Shown: piece after piece, positions 35,102 to 42,965 of the stretch
Numbering within the stretch: position 1 is the first letter of the stretch
Layout: every line of letters begins with the position of its first letter
NCBI GenBank assembly: GCA_046294735.1
Contig: JBKBKB010000001.1
Location: 434,001 to 498,000 of the forward strand
From: 34-65-8 sp046294735
GTDB lineage: Bacteria > Pseudomonadota > Alphaproteobacteria > Sphingomonadales > Sphingomonadaceae
Length of the DNA: 64,000 nt
Direction: 5' to 3'
Translations under genes and position numbers: made by a program
Notes under the pieces: generated by a model
What the model was told of the DNA's origin: nothing
Seen by the model: only the letters and a program-made list of their open reading frames with translations
Database searches by the model: none

Positions 35102-35120
35102 GGCGAAACATTGTTTCGCC
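35102..35120. repeat. Inverted repeat downstream of rpmA
   Basis: GGCGAAAC-att-GTTTCGCC, a perfect 8-bp dyad with a 3-base centre, in the 218-bp gap between the GNAT and rpmA genes. It has no T-run on either side. It may be an operator for the GNAT gene (62 bases from its start) or a short palindromic element. Confidence 0.4.
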
Positions 35121-35230
35121 AGTGCGTGAGGGAGATAAGACAAGAGGGAGACGGCCCCCCTGATTACCAGGAAAGCCCCATCTCCCTCATCGTCTGCCGG
35201 TGCCTGTGCCCGGCTGGGACCGTCCTGTCT

Positions 35231-35255
35231 GGACGACCCCATGATTGGATCGTCC
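35231..35255 (-). terminator. Hairpin after rpmA, possible weak terminator
   Basis: GGACGA and TCGTCC arms (35231-35236, 35250-35255) pair, with two further pairs next to the loop after one mismatch. They start 3 bases beyond the rpmA stop. No T-run follows, so this may stabilise the rplU-rpmA mRNA end rather than terminate it. Confidence 0.3.
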
Positions 35256-35257
35256 GG

Positions 35258-35527
35258 TTATTCGGCTGCTTCGGCCAGCATGTCGACCGATACGAACTTT
35301 CGGCCAAGTTTGCCCTTGTGGAAGCGGACCACGCCATCCGAGAGCGCAAACAGCGTATGGTCCCTGCCCATGCCCACGTTGGAGCCCGGGTAGAACTTGG
35401 TGCCGCGCTGACGCACGATAATGTTGCCGGCAATGACGCCTTCGCTGCCGAACTTCTTCACGCCAAGGCGACGACCGGCCGAATCACGACCGTTACGCGA
35501 CGAACCGCCTGCTTTCTTGTGTGCCAT
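35258..35527 (-). CDS. rpmA: 50S ribosomal protein L27
   Basis: 89 residues beginning MAHKKAGGSSRNGRDSAGRR, the invariant L27 N-terminus, whose tail reaches the peptidyl-transferase centre. The rest (KFGSEGVIAGNIIVRQRGTK, GMGRDHTLFAL) matches L27 throughout. The N-terminus has no cleavable Firmicutes-type extension. It follows rplU by 12 bases in the usual rplU-rpmA order. Confidence 0.97.
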   Translation of the reverse strand: MAHKKAGGSSRNGRDSAGRRLGVKKFGSEGVIAGNIIVRQRGTKFYPGSNVGMGRDHTLFALSDGVVRFHKGKLGRKFVSVDMLAEAAE

Positions 35528-35539
35528 CGTCCCGTCTCC

Positions 35540-36004
35540 TTACTTCGCTTCGTCGGCCTTGACGGCCTTCTTGGCCGGAGCCTTCTTGGCAGCCGGCTTC
35601 TTCGCCGCAGCTTCCTTGGCCGGAGCAGCAGTTGCCTCAGCAGCGGGAGCCTCGGCCTTGGGCGCGGCTTCCTTCTTCGCAGCAGCAGCCTTCTTTTCCG
35701 GCTTCGCATCACCCACAGCCATGATCCGCAGCAGGGTCAACTGCTGGCGGTGGCCGTTCTTGCGGCGATAGTTATGCCGGCGACGCTTCTTGAATACGAT
35801 CACCTTCTCGCTCTTCGCCTGGGCGATGATCTCTGCCGAAACAGTAACCTTCGAGGCATCGGCCAGGCTTTCGCCTTCGCCAGCGAGCAGGACATCGCCC
35901 AGCGTCACCGTATCGCCAGCTTCCCCGGCGAGCTTTTCGACTGCAATCTTGTCTCCGGCGGCAACTCGGTATTGCTTGCCGCCCGTGCGCACTACTGCGA
36001 ACAT
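35540..36004 (-). CDS. rplU: 50S ribosomal protein L21 with Lys/Ala-rich tail
   Basis: 154 residues. The first about 103 are L21 (MFAVVRTGGKQYRVAAGDKI; FKKRRRHNYRRKNGHRQQLT). The last about 50 are an extension of Ala, Lys, Pro and Glu, such as AAKKPAAKKAPAKKAVKADE. L21 binds 23S rRNA in the large subunit. Such tails occur in other alphaproteobacterial L21 proteins and resemble histone-like nucleic-acid-binding tails. It is first in the rplU-rpmA operon. Confidence 0.96.
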   Translation of the reverse strand: MFAVVRTGGKQYRVAAGDKIAVEKLAGEAGDTVTLGDVLLAGEGESLADASKVTVSAEIIAQAKSEKVIVFKKRRRHNYRRKNGHRQQLTLLRIMAVGDAKPEKKAAAAKKEAAPKAEAPAAEATAAPAKEAAAKKPAAKKAPAKKAVKADEAK

Positions 36005-36103
36005 GGTGAGTATCTCTCGTATTCGTGTTGCTGTGCCGCCATCGACATCGATAACGGCGCGCCCGAACCCCCGCTGGATAGCGTTGGTGCGGAAAGAGGG
36101 GTG

Positions 36104-36132
36104 CCGTTAGGCGAAACCCCTAGCCAAGTCAA
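36104..36132 (-). promoter_or_regulatory. Candidate rplU promoter
   Basis: On the minus strand TTGACT (36132-36127), 17 bases, then TAACGG (36109-36104). The -35 is good and the -10 weak. It would give a leader of about 90 bases before the rplU ATG at 36004. A dyad AGGGGTGCC-gtta-GGC-gaa-ACCCCT (36097-36121) overlaps the spacer, -10 and start area and could be an operator. Confidence 0.35.
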
Positions 36133-36195
36133 CGTCGCCCGGCCCTTTTTTCCAGCAGGCTGGCAAGGACCACCAAAGGTGCTAGAGTTCAAGCC

Positions 36196-36696
36196 ATGCA
36201 TCGCGCCCCCCGTGTACTTACCCTCGCTGTCTCTATCGCCATCCTGTCCGGCTGTGCTGGCGATGGCGGCCGTTATCCCTCGCTCGCGATGCGTCCGGCA
36301 GAGCGGGTGGAAGGGACCTTTGTCCCTGCCCCTGCGGCCATTACCGCCGCGCCGATGGCGGAAGGCACTCTGGGGCGCCTGGGCGATCTGGAGGCGGCTG
36401 CGCGAACCGCCCATGCGCGGTTTGCGGCGCAAGCGCCTGCGGCCCGCAGCCGCGTCCAATCCGCACGCGGCGCCAATGTGGCAGACAATCGCTGGGCCGA
36501 GGCACAGATCACCTTAGCGGAGCTCGACTCGATCCGCAGCGAGGCAGCCATTGTGCTGGCGGAAATTGACCTGCTATTCGTTGATGCCACGCTTTCATTC
36601 AGCGACCGGGAAGCCATCGAGCGGTCCCGGGCGGCTATTGTCGCCATGATTGCGCAAGAGGATGACGTGCTGGCCGAACTGAGGGGGGGGCGCTAA
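36196..36696 (+). CDS. Hypothetical lipoprotein
   Basis: 166 residues. The signal peptide ends in lipobox ILSGC (Cys20). The mature part is Ala-rich and largely helical, with a probable coiled coil (about 60-160: GRLGDLEAAARTAHARFAAQ ... AITLAEL-like segments). It lies 3 bases before the FNR-type regulator on the same strand and is probably co-transcribed. It is divergent from rplU. I do not recognise the family. Confidence 0.72.
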   Translation: MHRAPRVLTLAVSIAILSGCAGDGGRYPSLAMRPAERVEGTFVPAPAAITAAPMAEGTLGRLGDLEAAARTAHARFAAQAPAARSRVQSARGANVADNRWAEAQITLAELDSIRSEAAIVLAEIDLLFVDATLSFSDREAIERSRAAIVAMIAQEDDVLAELRGGR

Positions 36697-36699
36697 CCG

Positions 36700-37398
36700 A
36701 TGAATGGCACTTGTGCCGCCTGCCCGGTGAAGGAACGCGCGGCCTGTTCCGTGCTGGCCGATGACGAGCGCGACGAACTGGCAAAGGTTGGGCGCCATCG
36801 CACCCTGCAGAAAGGCGAGATGCTGTTTGCCGCCGGTGATGAAGATGCTGCCTGCGCCACGCTGGTGAGCGGCGCGCTCAAGGTTGCTTCGATCACCGAA
36901 GACGGGGAAGAGCAAATCCTCGCTCTGGTCCACCCGGCGGGGTTCATCGCCGAGATGTTCCGCCCCTTTTCCCAGTTCGACGTCGTCGCGCTGACCGAGA
37001 GCAGGCTGTGCGTTTTTGCCCGGAGCGACATGGAGAAAGCGCTCGAACGTCACCCGGCCCTGACCCTAGCCCTGCTGCGCCGGTCGCAGGAAGACCTCCA
37101 CGCCACGCGCGAACTGCTGTCGCTGGCCGGGCGCGGCTCGGCGGCTCAGAAGGTCGCTGCACTGGTGCTGGCGCTTGCCCACGCGGCCAGCGATTCGCCC
37201 TGCCATCCGGCCCAGCGGTTCGACCTGCCGCTGACCCGCGGGGAAATGGCCAACATGTTAGGCCTGACGATCGAAACGGTGAGTCGGCAGCTTACCCGGA
37301 TGGAACGGGACGGGATCATCCGCAAGGCCGGTACGCGCGGGATCGAATTGCTCGACCCCGCGCACCTGGCGATGCTGTCCGGTAGGGAGGGCGTCTAG
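36700..37398 (+). CDS. Crp/Fnr-family oxygen sensor, FnrL type
   Basis: 232 residues. N-terminal cysteines C5, C8 and C16 plus C104 have the spacing of rhodobacterial FnrL (C14, C17, C25, C113) and would bind an O2-labile 4Fe-4S cluster. C52 is extra. A cyclic-nucleotide-fold sensor domain and dimer helix follow. The HTH is LTRGEMANMLGLTIETVSRQ LTRMERDG (about 176-203), with the E-x-x-S-R recognition helix typical of FNR. It is expected to act as a global anaerobic/microaerobic switch. It is convergent with the cox-moa gene string. Confidence 0.88.
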   Translation: MNGTCAACPVKERAACSVLADDERDELAKVGRHRTLQKGEMLFAAGDEDAACATLVSGALKVASITEDGEEQILALVHPAGFIAEMFRPFSQFDVVALTESRLCVFARSDMEKALERHPALTLALLRRSQEDLHATRELLSLAGRGSAAQKVAALVLALAHAASDSPCHPAQRFDLPLTRGEMANMLGLTIETVSRQLTRMERDGIIRKAGTRGIELLDPAHLAMLSGREGV

Positions 37399-37403
37399 AG
37401 CTC

Positions 37404-37420
37404 CGCCGCTGAGAGCGGCG
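37404..37420 (+). terminator. GC-rich hairpin after the fnr-type gene
   Basis: CGCCGCT-gag-AGCGGCG, a perfect 7-bp stem with 3-base loop, starting 5 bases past the regulator stop codon. No T-run follows. It may act as a weak or Rho-assisted terminator between this gene and convergent moaE. Confidence 0.35.
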
Positions 37421-37567
37421 AAGCACCGGATCATGGACCGCACCGTCAGGATAAACCTGGCAGTTGTCGCCGGACCGCGCCGCTCACCCCCGTGCATACG
37501 GCGCCAGTTCCGGCGACCCTTGTTTCCTACCGGTGCAATGCGGCATCAACATTGACTGAAATCAAAC

Positions 37568-38038
37568 TCAGCCGAGCTCCTGCCAGCGTGCCAGATCCGC
37601 ATGATCGTCAGCGCGCGGCTCGATCCAGTGCCAGCCGCCCCCTGCTTCGGCGCCGCGCTTCTCGCGTTTCCAGAACCACGCCGCGCTCTTGAGGTGGTCC
37701 ATGCAGAAATCGACCGCATCGATCGCATCGCGCCGGTGCAGCGCGGCCGCCGAGACACACACGATCGGCTCGCCAGGTCGCATCATGCCAACGCGGTGGA
37801 CCATCAGCAGACCCATCAGGGCGAACCGGCCAAAGGCGCGGTCGGCCAGTTCGTGCATTCCGGGTAGTGTCAGCGGCTCGTAGTGAGTGAGTTCGAGCGC
37901 CTCAACACCCTCATCAGGTCGAACTTCACCAACGAAGGTGCACACCCCGCCGAGGCCGGGATTGGCCTGCGTGAACGGACCGATCAGCGTGCCAGGATTG
38001 AACGGGCAGTCGAGCAGGCGGATGTCGCGCATCGGCAC
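37568..38038 (-). CDS. moaE: Molybdopterin synthase catalytic subunit MoaE
   Basis: 156 residues; an ATG at 38032 (MRDIRLL) is an alternative start. The family features are CTFVGEVRP, LTHYEPLTLPGMHELA, then VHRVGMMRPGEPIVCVSAAA and the active-site Lys pair region HLKSAAWFWKRE. With MoaD it inserts the dithiolene sulphurs into precursor Z to form molybdopterin. It is last in the moaA-moaD-moaE run, 5 bases after moaD. Confidence 0.94.
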   Translation of the reverse strand: MPMRDIRLLDCPFNPGTLIGPFTQANPGLGGVCTFVGEVRPDEGVEALELTHYEPLTLPGMHELADRAFGRFALMGLLMVHRVGMMRPGEPIVCVSAAALHRRDAIDAVDFCMDHLKSAAWFWKREKRGAEAGGGWHWIEPRADDHADLARWQELG

Positions 38039-38043
38039 GCCGG

Positions 38044-38292
38044 TTACCCGCCGCTGACGGGGGGAAGGAAGGCGATTTCGTCACCGTTCCGGGCCACTAG
38101 CGCTTCGCGGTCGGCCAGCACTGACCCATTGAGCGCCACTTTGGTCGTTTCGGCGCTCAGCCCTTCGGCCAGTTTGGAAGGCAGGGCAGCGACCAGCTCG
38201 GGCCATCGGGTACCGGCAGTCGGGCTGGCCACCTCCAGCGTTTCGCAGCTGGCCAGATCAGCGAGCTTGCCGAGAAAGACCAAGCGGATCAT
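38044..38292 (-). CDS. moaD: Molybdopterin synthase sulphur carrier subunit MoaD
   Basis: 82 residues with the beta-grasp (ubiquitin-like) fold. It ends in the required Gly-Gly (FLPPVSGG), which is thiocarboxylated and donates sulphur to MoaE. VALNGSVLADREALVARNGD is the typical core. The start overlaps the moaA stop by 4 bases, and moaE follows. Confidence 0.93.
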   Translation of the reverse strand: MIRLVFLGKLADLASCETLEVASPTAGTRWPELVAALPSKLAEGLSAETTKVALNGSVLADREALVARNGDEIAFLPPVSGG

Positions 38293-39338
38293 CCGCCCGT
38301 CACCGACATATGACGCGGTTGGGCCGGCGCCGCGCCGCGTTCGGAGATATCGAAATGGTGGCGTTCCGGCTTGATTCGCATCGCTTCGTCCAGCGCCGAG
38401 GCCAGGTTCGCATCAGGCGCATCGGAACGTAGCGCCGCCCGCAGGTCAACCCGTTCCCCTCCCCCAAGGCAAGGATAGAGCTGTCCGGTCGCCGTTACGC
38501 GAATGCGGTTGCAGCTAGCGCAGAAATTGTTGGTCAGGGGCGAGATCAGCCCGAGCCTGCCGCCGGTCTCCGCAACCGTCAGGTATCGCGCCGGGCCGCC
38601 GGTGCTGTGGCTGCTGTTGTGCAAGGTGAAGTGCCGCTCCAGTCGTTCACGGACTGCGGTCAGGGGCAGGAAATGGTCGACCCGGTCCTCCTCGACCTCG
38701 CCCAACGGCATGACCTCGATCAGGGTCAGGTCATGCCCCTCCCCATGGGCCCAGCGGATCAGATCGGGGATTTCGTCATCAGTCACACCCTTGAGGGCCA
38801 CGGTGTTGATCTTGACTTTCAGCCCCGCTGCCTTTGCCGCGGCAATACCTGCCAGCACATCAGACAACCGATCTCGCCGCGTCAACCGGGCGAACAGGCC
38901 GGGGTTGAGGGTGTCTAGCGAAACATTGATCCGCTTTACCCCAGCGTCGGCAATCTGCACCGCATAGTCTGCCAGCCGGGTGCCGTTGGTGGTGAGGGTC
39001 AGTTCCTCCAACCCGCCCCCAAGCCTGCGGCCCAGGGCGCGCACCAGGTCAATCATGTCGCGCCGCATGAGCGGCTCGCCGCCGGTCAGGCGAATCTTGG
39101 TGATCCCGCGCGCGATGAACCCGAGCGAGAGCTGGTACAGCTCCTCAAGGCTGAGAACCTCGCGCTTGGGCAGAAATTGCATCATCTCCGGCATACAGTA
39201 GCCGCAGCGCAGATCGCAGCGGTCAGTGACGGAAAGGCGGAGATAGGTTATCTGGCGGCCGAAGCCGTCACGCAGCATGGCGGCCCCCGACCCAGGCCCC
39301 GATTCCGGCCCACGCGCAGCTGCGGTATCAATCTCCAT
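38289..39338 (-). CDS. moaA: GTP 3',8-cyclase MoaA
   Basis: 349 residues from the ATG at 39338; an ATG at 39278 would also keep the domain intact. The radical-SAM cluster is CDLRCGYC (C41, C45, C48). The second 4Fe-4S site is in FCASCNRIRVTATGQLYPC. The C-terminal Gly-Gly (VTGG), needed for activity in the family, is intact. It converts GTP to 3',8-cyclo-GTP, the first step of molybdenum cofactor synthesis. Its 5' end overlaps the small SDR-like gene by 11 bases. Confidence 0.95.
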   Translation of the reverse strand: MEIDTAAARGPESGPGSGAAMLRDGFGRQITYLRLSVTDRCDLRCGYCMPEMMQFLPKREVLSLEELYQLSLGFIARGITKIRLTGGEPLMRRDMIDLVRALGRRLGGGLEELTLTTNGTRLADYAVQIADAGVKRINVSLDTLNPGLFARLTRRDRLSDVLAGIAAAKAAGLKVKINTVALKGVTDDEIPDLIRWAHGEGHDLTLIEVMPLGEVEEDRVDHFLPLTAVRERLERHFTLHNSSHSTGGPARYLTVAETGGRLGLISPLTNNFCASCNRIRVTATGQLYPCLGGGERVDLRAALRSDAPDANLASALDEAMRIKPERHHFDISERGAAPAQPRHMSVTGG

Positions 39339-39651
39339 GGAGAGGGAGATAGTGACCCGTGACGCCCGGCGCATTCGCCAAATATGTCAGCATCGCCGAA
39401 ATGCCGACCTCATCGGCCCCCGAAAGCACATTGACCCGGACCGGTGCGAGGGCCCGGGCAAGGTCGCGTGCGGCCGCGCGCCGCCAGTCGGTGTGGTCAA
39501 CCGGCGCAGGCGGCATGACAACCGCCACAGCGTCCGCGCCCTGATCAACCTGTCGCCGCACCTGCCCGGTCCAGTCGCGATGGAACTGCGAAGCGGCATC
39601 CAGCGCTGCAGCAGGCAGAGAATCGATGGTCAGAACCGCCTGCCCCGCCAT
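39328..39651 (-). CDS. Small SDR-derived (Rossmann-fold remnant-like) protein
   Basis: 107 residues. The second half, ARALAPVRVNVLSGADEVGI with later YLANAPGVTG, matches the C-terminal part of short-chain dehydrogenases, where the pattern is ALAPxIRVNxIxPG ... FLAxAxxVTG. The N-terminal glycine-rich TGxxxGIG loop and the YxxxK active site are missing, so it cannot be an ordinary SDR. It is embedded tightly in the string (1 base after folB, 11-base overlap with moaA). That suggests it is translated and perhaps a reduced descendant of a FolM-like pteridine reductase. Confidence 0.6.
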   Translation of the reverse strand: MAGQAVLTIDSLPAAALDAASQFHRDWTGQVRRQVDQGADAVAVVMPPAPVDHTDWRRAAARDLARALAPVRVNVLSGADEVGISAMLTYLANAPGVTGHYLPLHGD

Positions 39652-39652
39652 C

Positions 39653-40024
39653 TCAGCGACGCTCCCGGGTCAGGGTGACGCCGATCTTCTCGCCCGCCTC
39701 GGCAATCGCCAGCTTGATGATCTTGACAGTCACCGCCTCGACCCGGTCGTCCTGCAGGAACAGGGTTTCGCAGATGTGGTCGGCCACTGCCTCAATCAGC
39801 TTGAAGTGGACCCCCGGCGGCAAGGCATCGGTCGCGGCGAACTTCAGGTCCATGTAGTTCTTGCTCGCGTCGAGCGGGGTGTCGGGCGCGTAACGGTCCG
39901 CGCATTTCAGACGAACGGCAATGCTGATTCGCAGCGGCTGCGGCTTGCCGGTTTCTTCGGAATAGATCCCGGTGAGCACGTCGTGCTCAAGATCGGTCAC
40001 TTCAAGGATCAGCGATTCGGCCAT
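39653..40024 (-). CDS. folB: Dihydroneopterin aldolase family protein (FolB)
   Basis: 123 residues from the ATG at 40024; the upstream frame extension overlaps the methyltransferase gene and was not used. It has a tunnelling fold with LEHDVLTGIYSEETGKPQPL (catalytic Glu region) and NYMDLKFAATDALPPGVHFK. The C-terminal VKIIKLAIAEAGEKIGVTL carries the conserved K-x-x-x-x-x-A pattern. FolB makes 6-hydroxymethyl-dihydropterin in folate synthesis. It follows the rRNA methyltransferase by 11 bases. Confidence 0.85.
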   Translation of the reverse strand: MAESLILEVTDLEHDVLTGIYSEETGKPQPLRISIAVRLKCADRYAPDTPLDASKNYMDLKFAATDALPPGVHFKLIEAVADHICETLFLQDDRVEAVTVKIIKLAIAEAGEKIGVTLTRERR

Positions 40025-40035
40025 AGTCTGTCGCC

Positions 40036-40926
40036 TTAGCCGTTTTGCCGCCAGCGTGCGAAGATCGCAGTCGGCAAAAGCCGCGCGCCCTCCCCGTGCT
40101 CGCGCACGCACAGGTCGCCGTGCTCGATCACCCCGGGCAGGTGAGCGAGCTTTTCCGCCAGCAGCCCGGCGAGCGCGAGGCTGCTCATCCGCACCGCATA
40201 GACGGTCAGGAACAGGAACCGGCTGTCGCCATCGAGCAACCGCCCGCAATCACCCACCAGCCCCGGCAGGCCATCTTCCAGACGCCAGACCTCGCCATCG
40301 GGGCCGCGGCCGAACTTGGGCGGGTCCAGGATGATCCCGTCATAACGCCGTCTGCGGCGCACTTCGCGTGCGGTGAACTTGGTCGCATCGTCAACCAGCC
40401 AGCGGATCGGTCGCTCTGCCATGCCGGAAAGGGCGGCGTTCTCACGCGCCTGGGCCACCGATTTCTTGCTCGCATCGACGTGGACCACCGGGCCGAACTC
40501 GCTCAGCGCCAGCGAGCCGACCCCGGTGTAGCCGAACAGGTTCAGCGTTTCGGATTGCTCACACAAGGCAAGCTGATCGCCCATCCAGTCCCACACAGGG
40601 GCCATGTCGGGGAAGAAGCCAAGGTGCCGGAATGGTGTGCACTGTGCGGTAAAGCGCGCAAGGCCCCATTCCAGCGGCCAACCTTCGGCAGGAACGTCGG
40701 GTGAAAGATTCCATCGGCCGCCGCCGTCCTCGTCCGAACCAGGGACGAATTCGCCGTCGGCCTGCCATTCGTCGAAACGCGGGCGCCACATCGCCTGCGG
40801 TTCGGGCCGAACAAAGGAATAAGGGCCATATTGCTCCCACTTGCGGCCATGCCCGCTGTCGAGCAGGCGATAGGCACCCCAGCCCTTACCCACCATCAGC
40901 ACGGGATCTAGAATGGTCCGGGCCAT
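40036..40926 (-). CDS. Class I SAM-dependent methyltransferase, RlmI-like
   Basis: 296 residues. The C-terminal Rossmann methyltransferase domain has SETLNLFGYTGVGSLALSEF (motif I, about 126-145) and the acidic VHVDASKK. The catalytic IILDPPKFGRG (DPPK, about 200) is of the type used by rRNA m5C and m2G methyltransferases such as RlmI/RlmK. The N-terminal part (PYSFVRPEPQAMWRP) is short and lacks a clear PUA domain. The target nucleotide is undetermined. The start overlaps the thrC stop by 1 base. Confidence 0.82.
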   Translation of the reverse strand: MARTILDPVLMVGKGWGAYRLLDSGHGRKWEQYGPYSFVRPEPQAMWRPRFDEWQADGEFVPGSDEDGGGRWNLSPDVPAEGWPLEWGLARFTAQCTPFRHLGFFPDMAPVWDWMGDQLALCEQSETLNLFGYTGVGSLALSEFGPVVHVDASKKSVAQARENAALSGMAERPIRWLVDDATKFTAREVRRRRRYDGIILDPPKFGRGPDGEVWRLEDGLPGLVGDCGRLLDGDSRFLFLTVYAVRMSSLALAGLLAEKLAHLPGVIEHGDLCVREHGEGARLLPTAIFARWRQNG

Positions 40927-42326
40927 CAGCCTGCCAGAGTGGCGCGTTCAGTGATGTAGGCAGCGACCGCATCGTATTCGCCGGCCAACTCGGTATAGCG
41001 CTCCTCGCGCTGGAACAGGTCGCCCACGCGGGCAGGTAGGGTCGGGCGCAGGCCAGTCGCCCGCTCGACCGGATCGGGGAACTTGGCTGGATGTGCGGTC
41101 GCCAGCGTTACGACCGCAATCTCCGGCGCAAGGCCTGACAAGCGTGCCGCGTGGAGGCCGATTGCGGTGTGCGGATCAAGTACCTGCCCGCACTGCTCGT
41201 GCGCCCAGCGCATTGCCTGCGCCGTATCGTCGGCATCGGCCCGCGCGCTGGAAAACAGCGCCGCAGCGCCGTCCTGCTGAGCATTGGTCAGGCGCATCGC
41301 CTTGGTCGCCTCGAAGTGGCGCATCTGTTCGGCCATGGCAGCGCCATCGCGCCCGCCGAGATCGAACAGCAGGCGTTCGAAGTTGGAGGAGACCTGGATG
41401 TCCATGCTGGGCGCCGCTGTGGGGGTGACGGTTCCAGCCGAATAGTCGCCCTCGCTCAGTGCGCGGTGGATGATATCGTTGACGTTGGTCGCCACGATCA
41501 GCCGCTCGACCGGCAGGCCCATCTGGGCGGCCACATAGCCTGCGAACACATCGCCGAAATTGCCGGTCGGGACGCTGAACGCCACCCTCCGCTCCGGCGC
41601 CCCAAGCTGAAGCGCGGTGGCGAAGTAATAGACCACCTGCGCCATCAGCCGCGCCCAGTTGATCGAATTGACTGCACCGATGCGGAACCGGCTGGTCATC
41701 GCGGGATCGTTGAACATCCGCTTCACCATCGCCTGGGCATCGTCGAAGCTGCCGTCGATGGCAATGTTGTGGACATTGGGCGCGAGCACGGTGGTCATCT
41801 GGCGGCGCTGGACATCGCTCACTCGCCCACGCGGGTGGAGCATGAAGATATCGATCCCCTCGCGCCCCGCCACGGCGTCGATCGCAGCAGAACCGGTGTC
41901 GCCGCTGGTCGCACCAACGATGGTCAGGTTCTCGCCCCGCCTGCTCAGGAATTCCTCGAACAGCAGGCCGAGCAACTGCAGCGCAACGTCCTTGAACGCC
42001 AACGTGGGCCCGTGGAACAACTCCAGCACCCAGTGCTGCTCGTCCAGCTGAACTAGCGGGGTCACGGCCTTGTGGGCGAACCGGCTATAGGCGGCGCCAC
42101 ACATCGCACGCAGCTGGTCAGATGTCAGGCAATCACCGACAAACGGCTGCATGACCCGCGAGGCCAGTTCCGCGTATGGCAGGCCCTGCATCGCGGCAAG
42201 CTCACCGATGGAAAAACGTGGCCATTCGCGCGGCACATAAAGCCCACCATCAGGCGCAAGGCCGGCCAGCGTGGCGCCTTCGAAATCGAGCGCCGGAGCC
42301 GCTCCTCGGGTCGAGATATATTCCAT
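40926..42326 (-). CDS. thrC: Threonine synthase
   Basis: 466 residues from the ATG at 42326 (MEYISTRG). PLP lysine lies in FHGPTLAFKDVALQ (about residue 105-110). It also has VGATSGDTGSAAIDA (phosphate-binding Ser/Gly loop) and FSVPTGNFGDVFAGY. It converts O-phosphohomoserine to threonine. Its length and YISTRG start match the long bacterial (ThrC1) type. It sits between surf1 and the methyltransferase on the same strand, a linkage seen in many sphingomonads. Confidence 0.95.
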   Translation of the reverse strand: MEYISTRGAAPALDFEGATLAGLAPDGGLYVPREWPRFSIGELAAMQGLPYAELASRVMQPFVGDCLTSDQLRAMCGAAYSRFAHKAVTPLVQLDEQHWVLELFHGPTLAFKDVALQLLGLLFEEFLSRRGENLTIVGATSGDTGSAAIDAVAGREGIDIFMLHPRGRVSDVQRRQMTTVLAPNVHNIAIDGSFDDAQAMVKRMFNDPAMTSRFRIGAVNSINWARLMAQVVYYFATALQLGAPERRVAFSVPTGNFGDVFAGYVAAQMGLPVERLIVATNVNDIIHRALSEGDYSAGTVTPTAAPSMDIQVSSNFERLLFDLGGRDGAAMAEQMRHFEATKAMRLTNAQQDGAAALFSSARADADDTAQAMRWAHEQCGQVLDPHTAIGLHAARLSGLAPEIAVVTLATAHPAKFPDPVERATGLRPTLPARVGDLFQREERYTELAGEYDAVAAYITERATLAG

Positions 42327-42389
42327 CGTGTGCCGCCTAGCGATGCCGCCCGCGCTGGGCAAGCGAGGGCGCTTTGCCCCGCCCCAAGC

Positions 42390-42965
42390 TCAGCTGCGTT
42401 CCCGCCAGCGGCGGCGCACGGCAATAACGTAGATCACCAGCGCCGTAAGCGCGAACAGGAACCACTGCACAGCGTAGGACAGGTGGTTGTTGGGCAGGTC
42501 GCGCGGATCGGGTCTTGCCAACGGTTCGAGACTGGCCAGCGGCGGGTCAGCCACCAGACGCGGACCGGGTGCAATGACACCGCTGACCACGCCGCCTGTC
42601 CAGGCGGCTGGATTGGGCACCGCGGACCAGCCGAGGTCGACCAGAGCCGCAGCATCCCCGCGAGGCAAGGCGCAGGTCGCGCGATGGGCCCATCCCCGGG
42701 CACCGCTGGCCGCTGTACCGGCAACCTGCTCCATCGCTGAAACATTGGCGCAAGTTACTCGCGAACGCCGGTAGAGCACGCTCTCAGCTGCTTCGCTATC
42801 GATCGGCCATGCGACCTCGTCCGGCGAAGACCCGGCGGCTGCGTAGCGCAGGAGCAGCGCGTCCTTCTCGTCGGCGCGGCCCAGTTGCCACAGGCCCAGC
42901 GCGATCATGGTCGCCACTGCAACAAGCACCACCGCCGTGGCCACGATCGGAACCTTGCGCGTCAT
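42390..42965 (-). CDS. SURF1 family cytochrome oxidase biogenesis protein
   Basis: 191 residues from the ATG at 42965, overlapping the DUF983 stop by 4 bases. Two transmembrane helices sit at the ends (about 8-25 and about 163-182). Between them are ALGLWQLGRADEKDALLLRY and a C-terminal PNNHLSYAVQWFLFALTALV, both SURF1 signatures. SURF1 helps place haem a in subunit I of the aa3 oxidase. It is shorter than most SURF1 proteins (about 230-240), mainly in the central periplasmic domain. Confidence 0.88.
   Translation of the reverse strand: MTRKVPIVATAVVLVAVATMIALGLWQLGRADEKDALLLRYAAAGSSPDEVAWPIDSEAAESVLYRRSRVTCANVSAMEQVAGTAASGARGWAHRATCALPRGDAAALVDLGWSAVPNPAAWTGGVVSGVIAPGPRLVADPPLASLEPLARPDPRDLPNNHLSYAVQWFLFALTALVIYVIAVRRRWRERS

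Noticed and set aside
36097..36121. Ribosomal leader hairpin for L21 autoregulation
   Set aside because: The dyad overlaps the likely -10 and start point, so most of it would not be in the transcript; kept only as a possible operator.
35093..36517. 474-codon plus-strand frame over rplU and rpmA
   Set aside because: It runs antisense through two ribosomal protein genes and through the upstream promoter; no family features.
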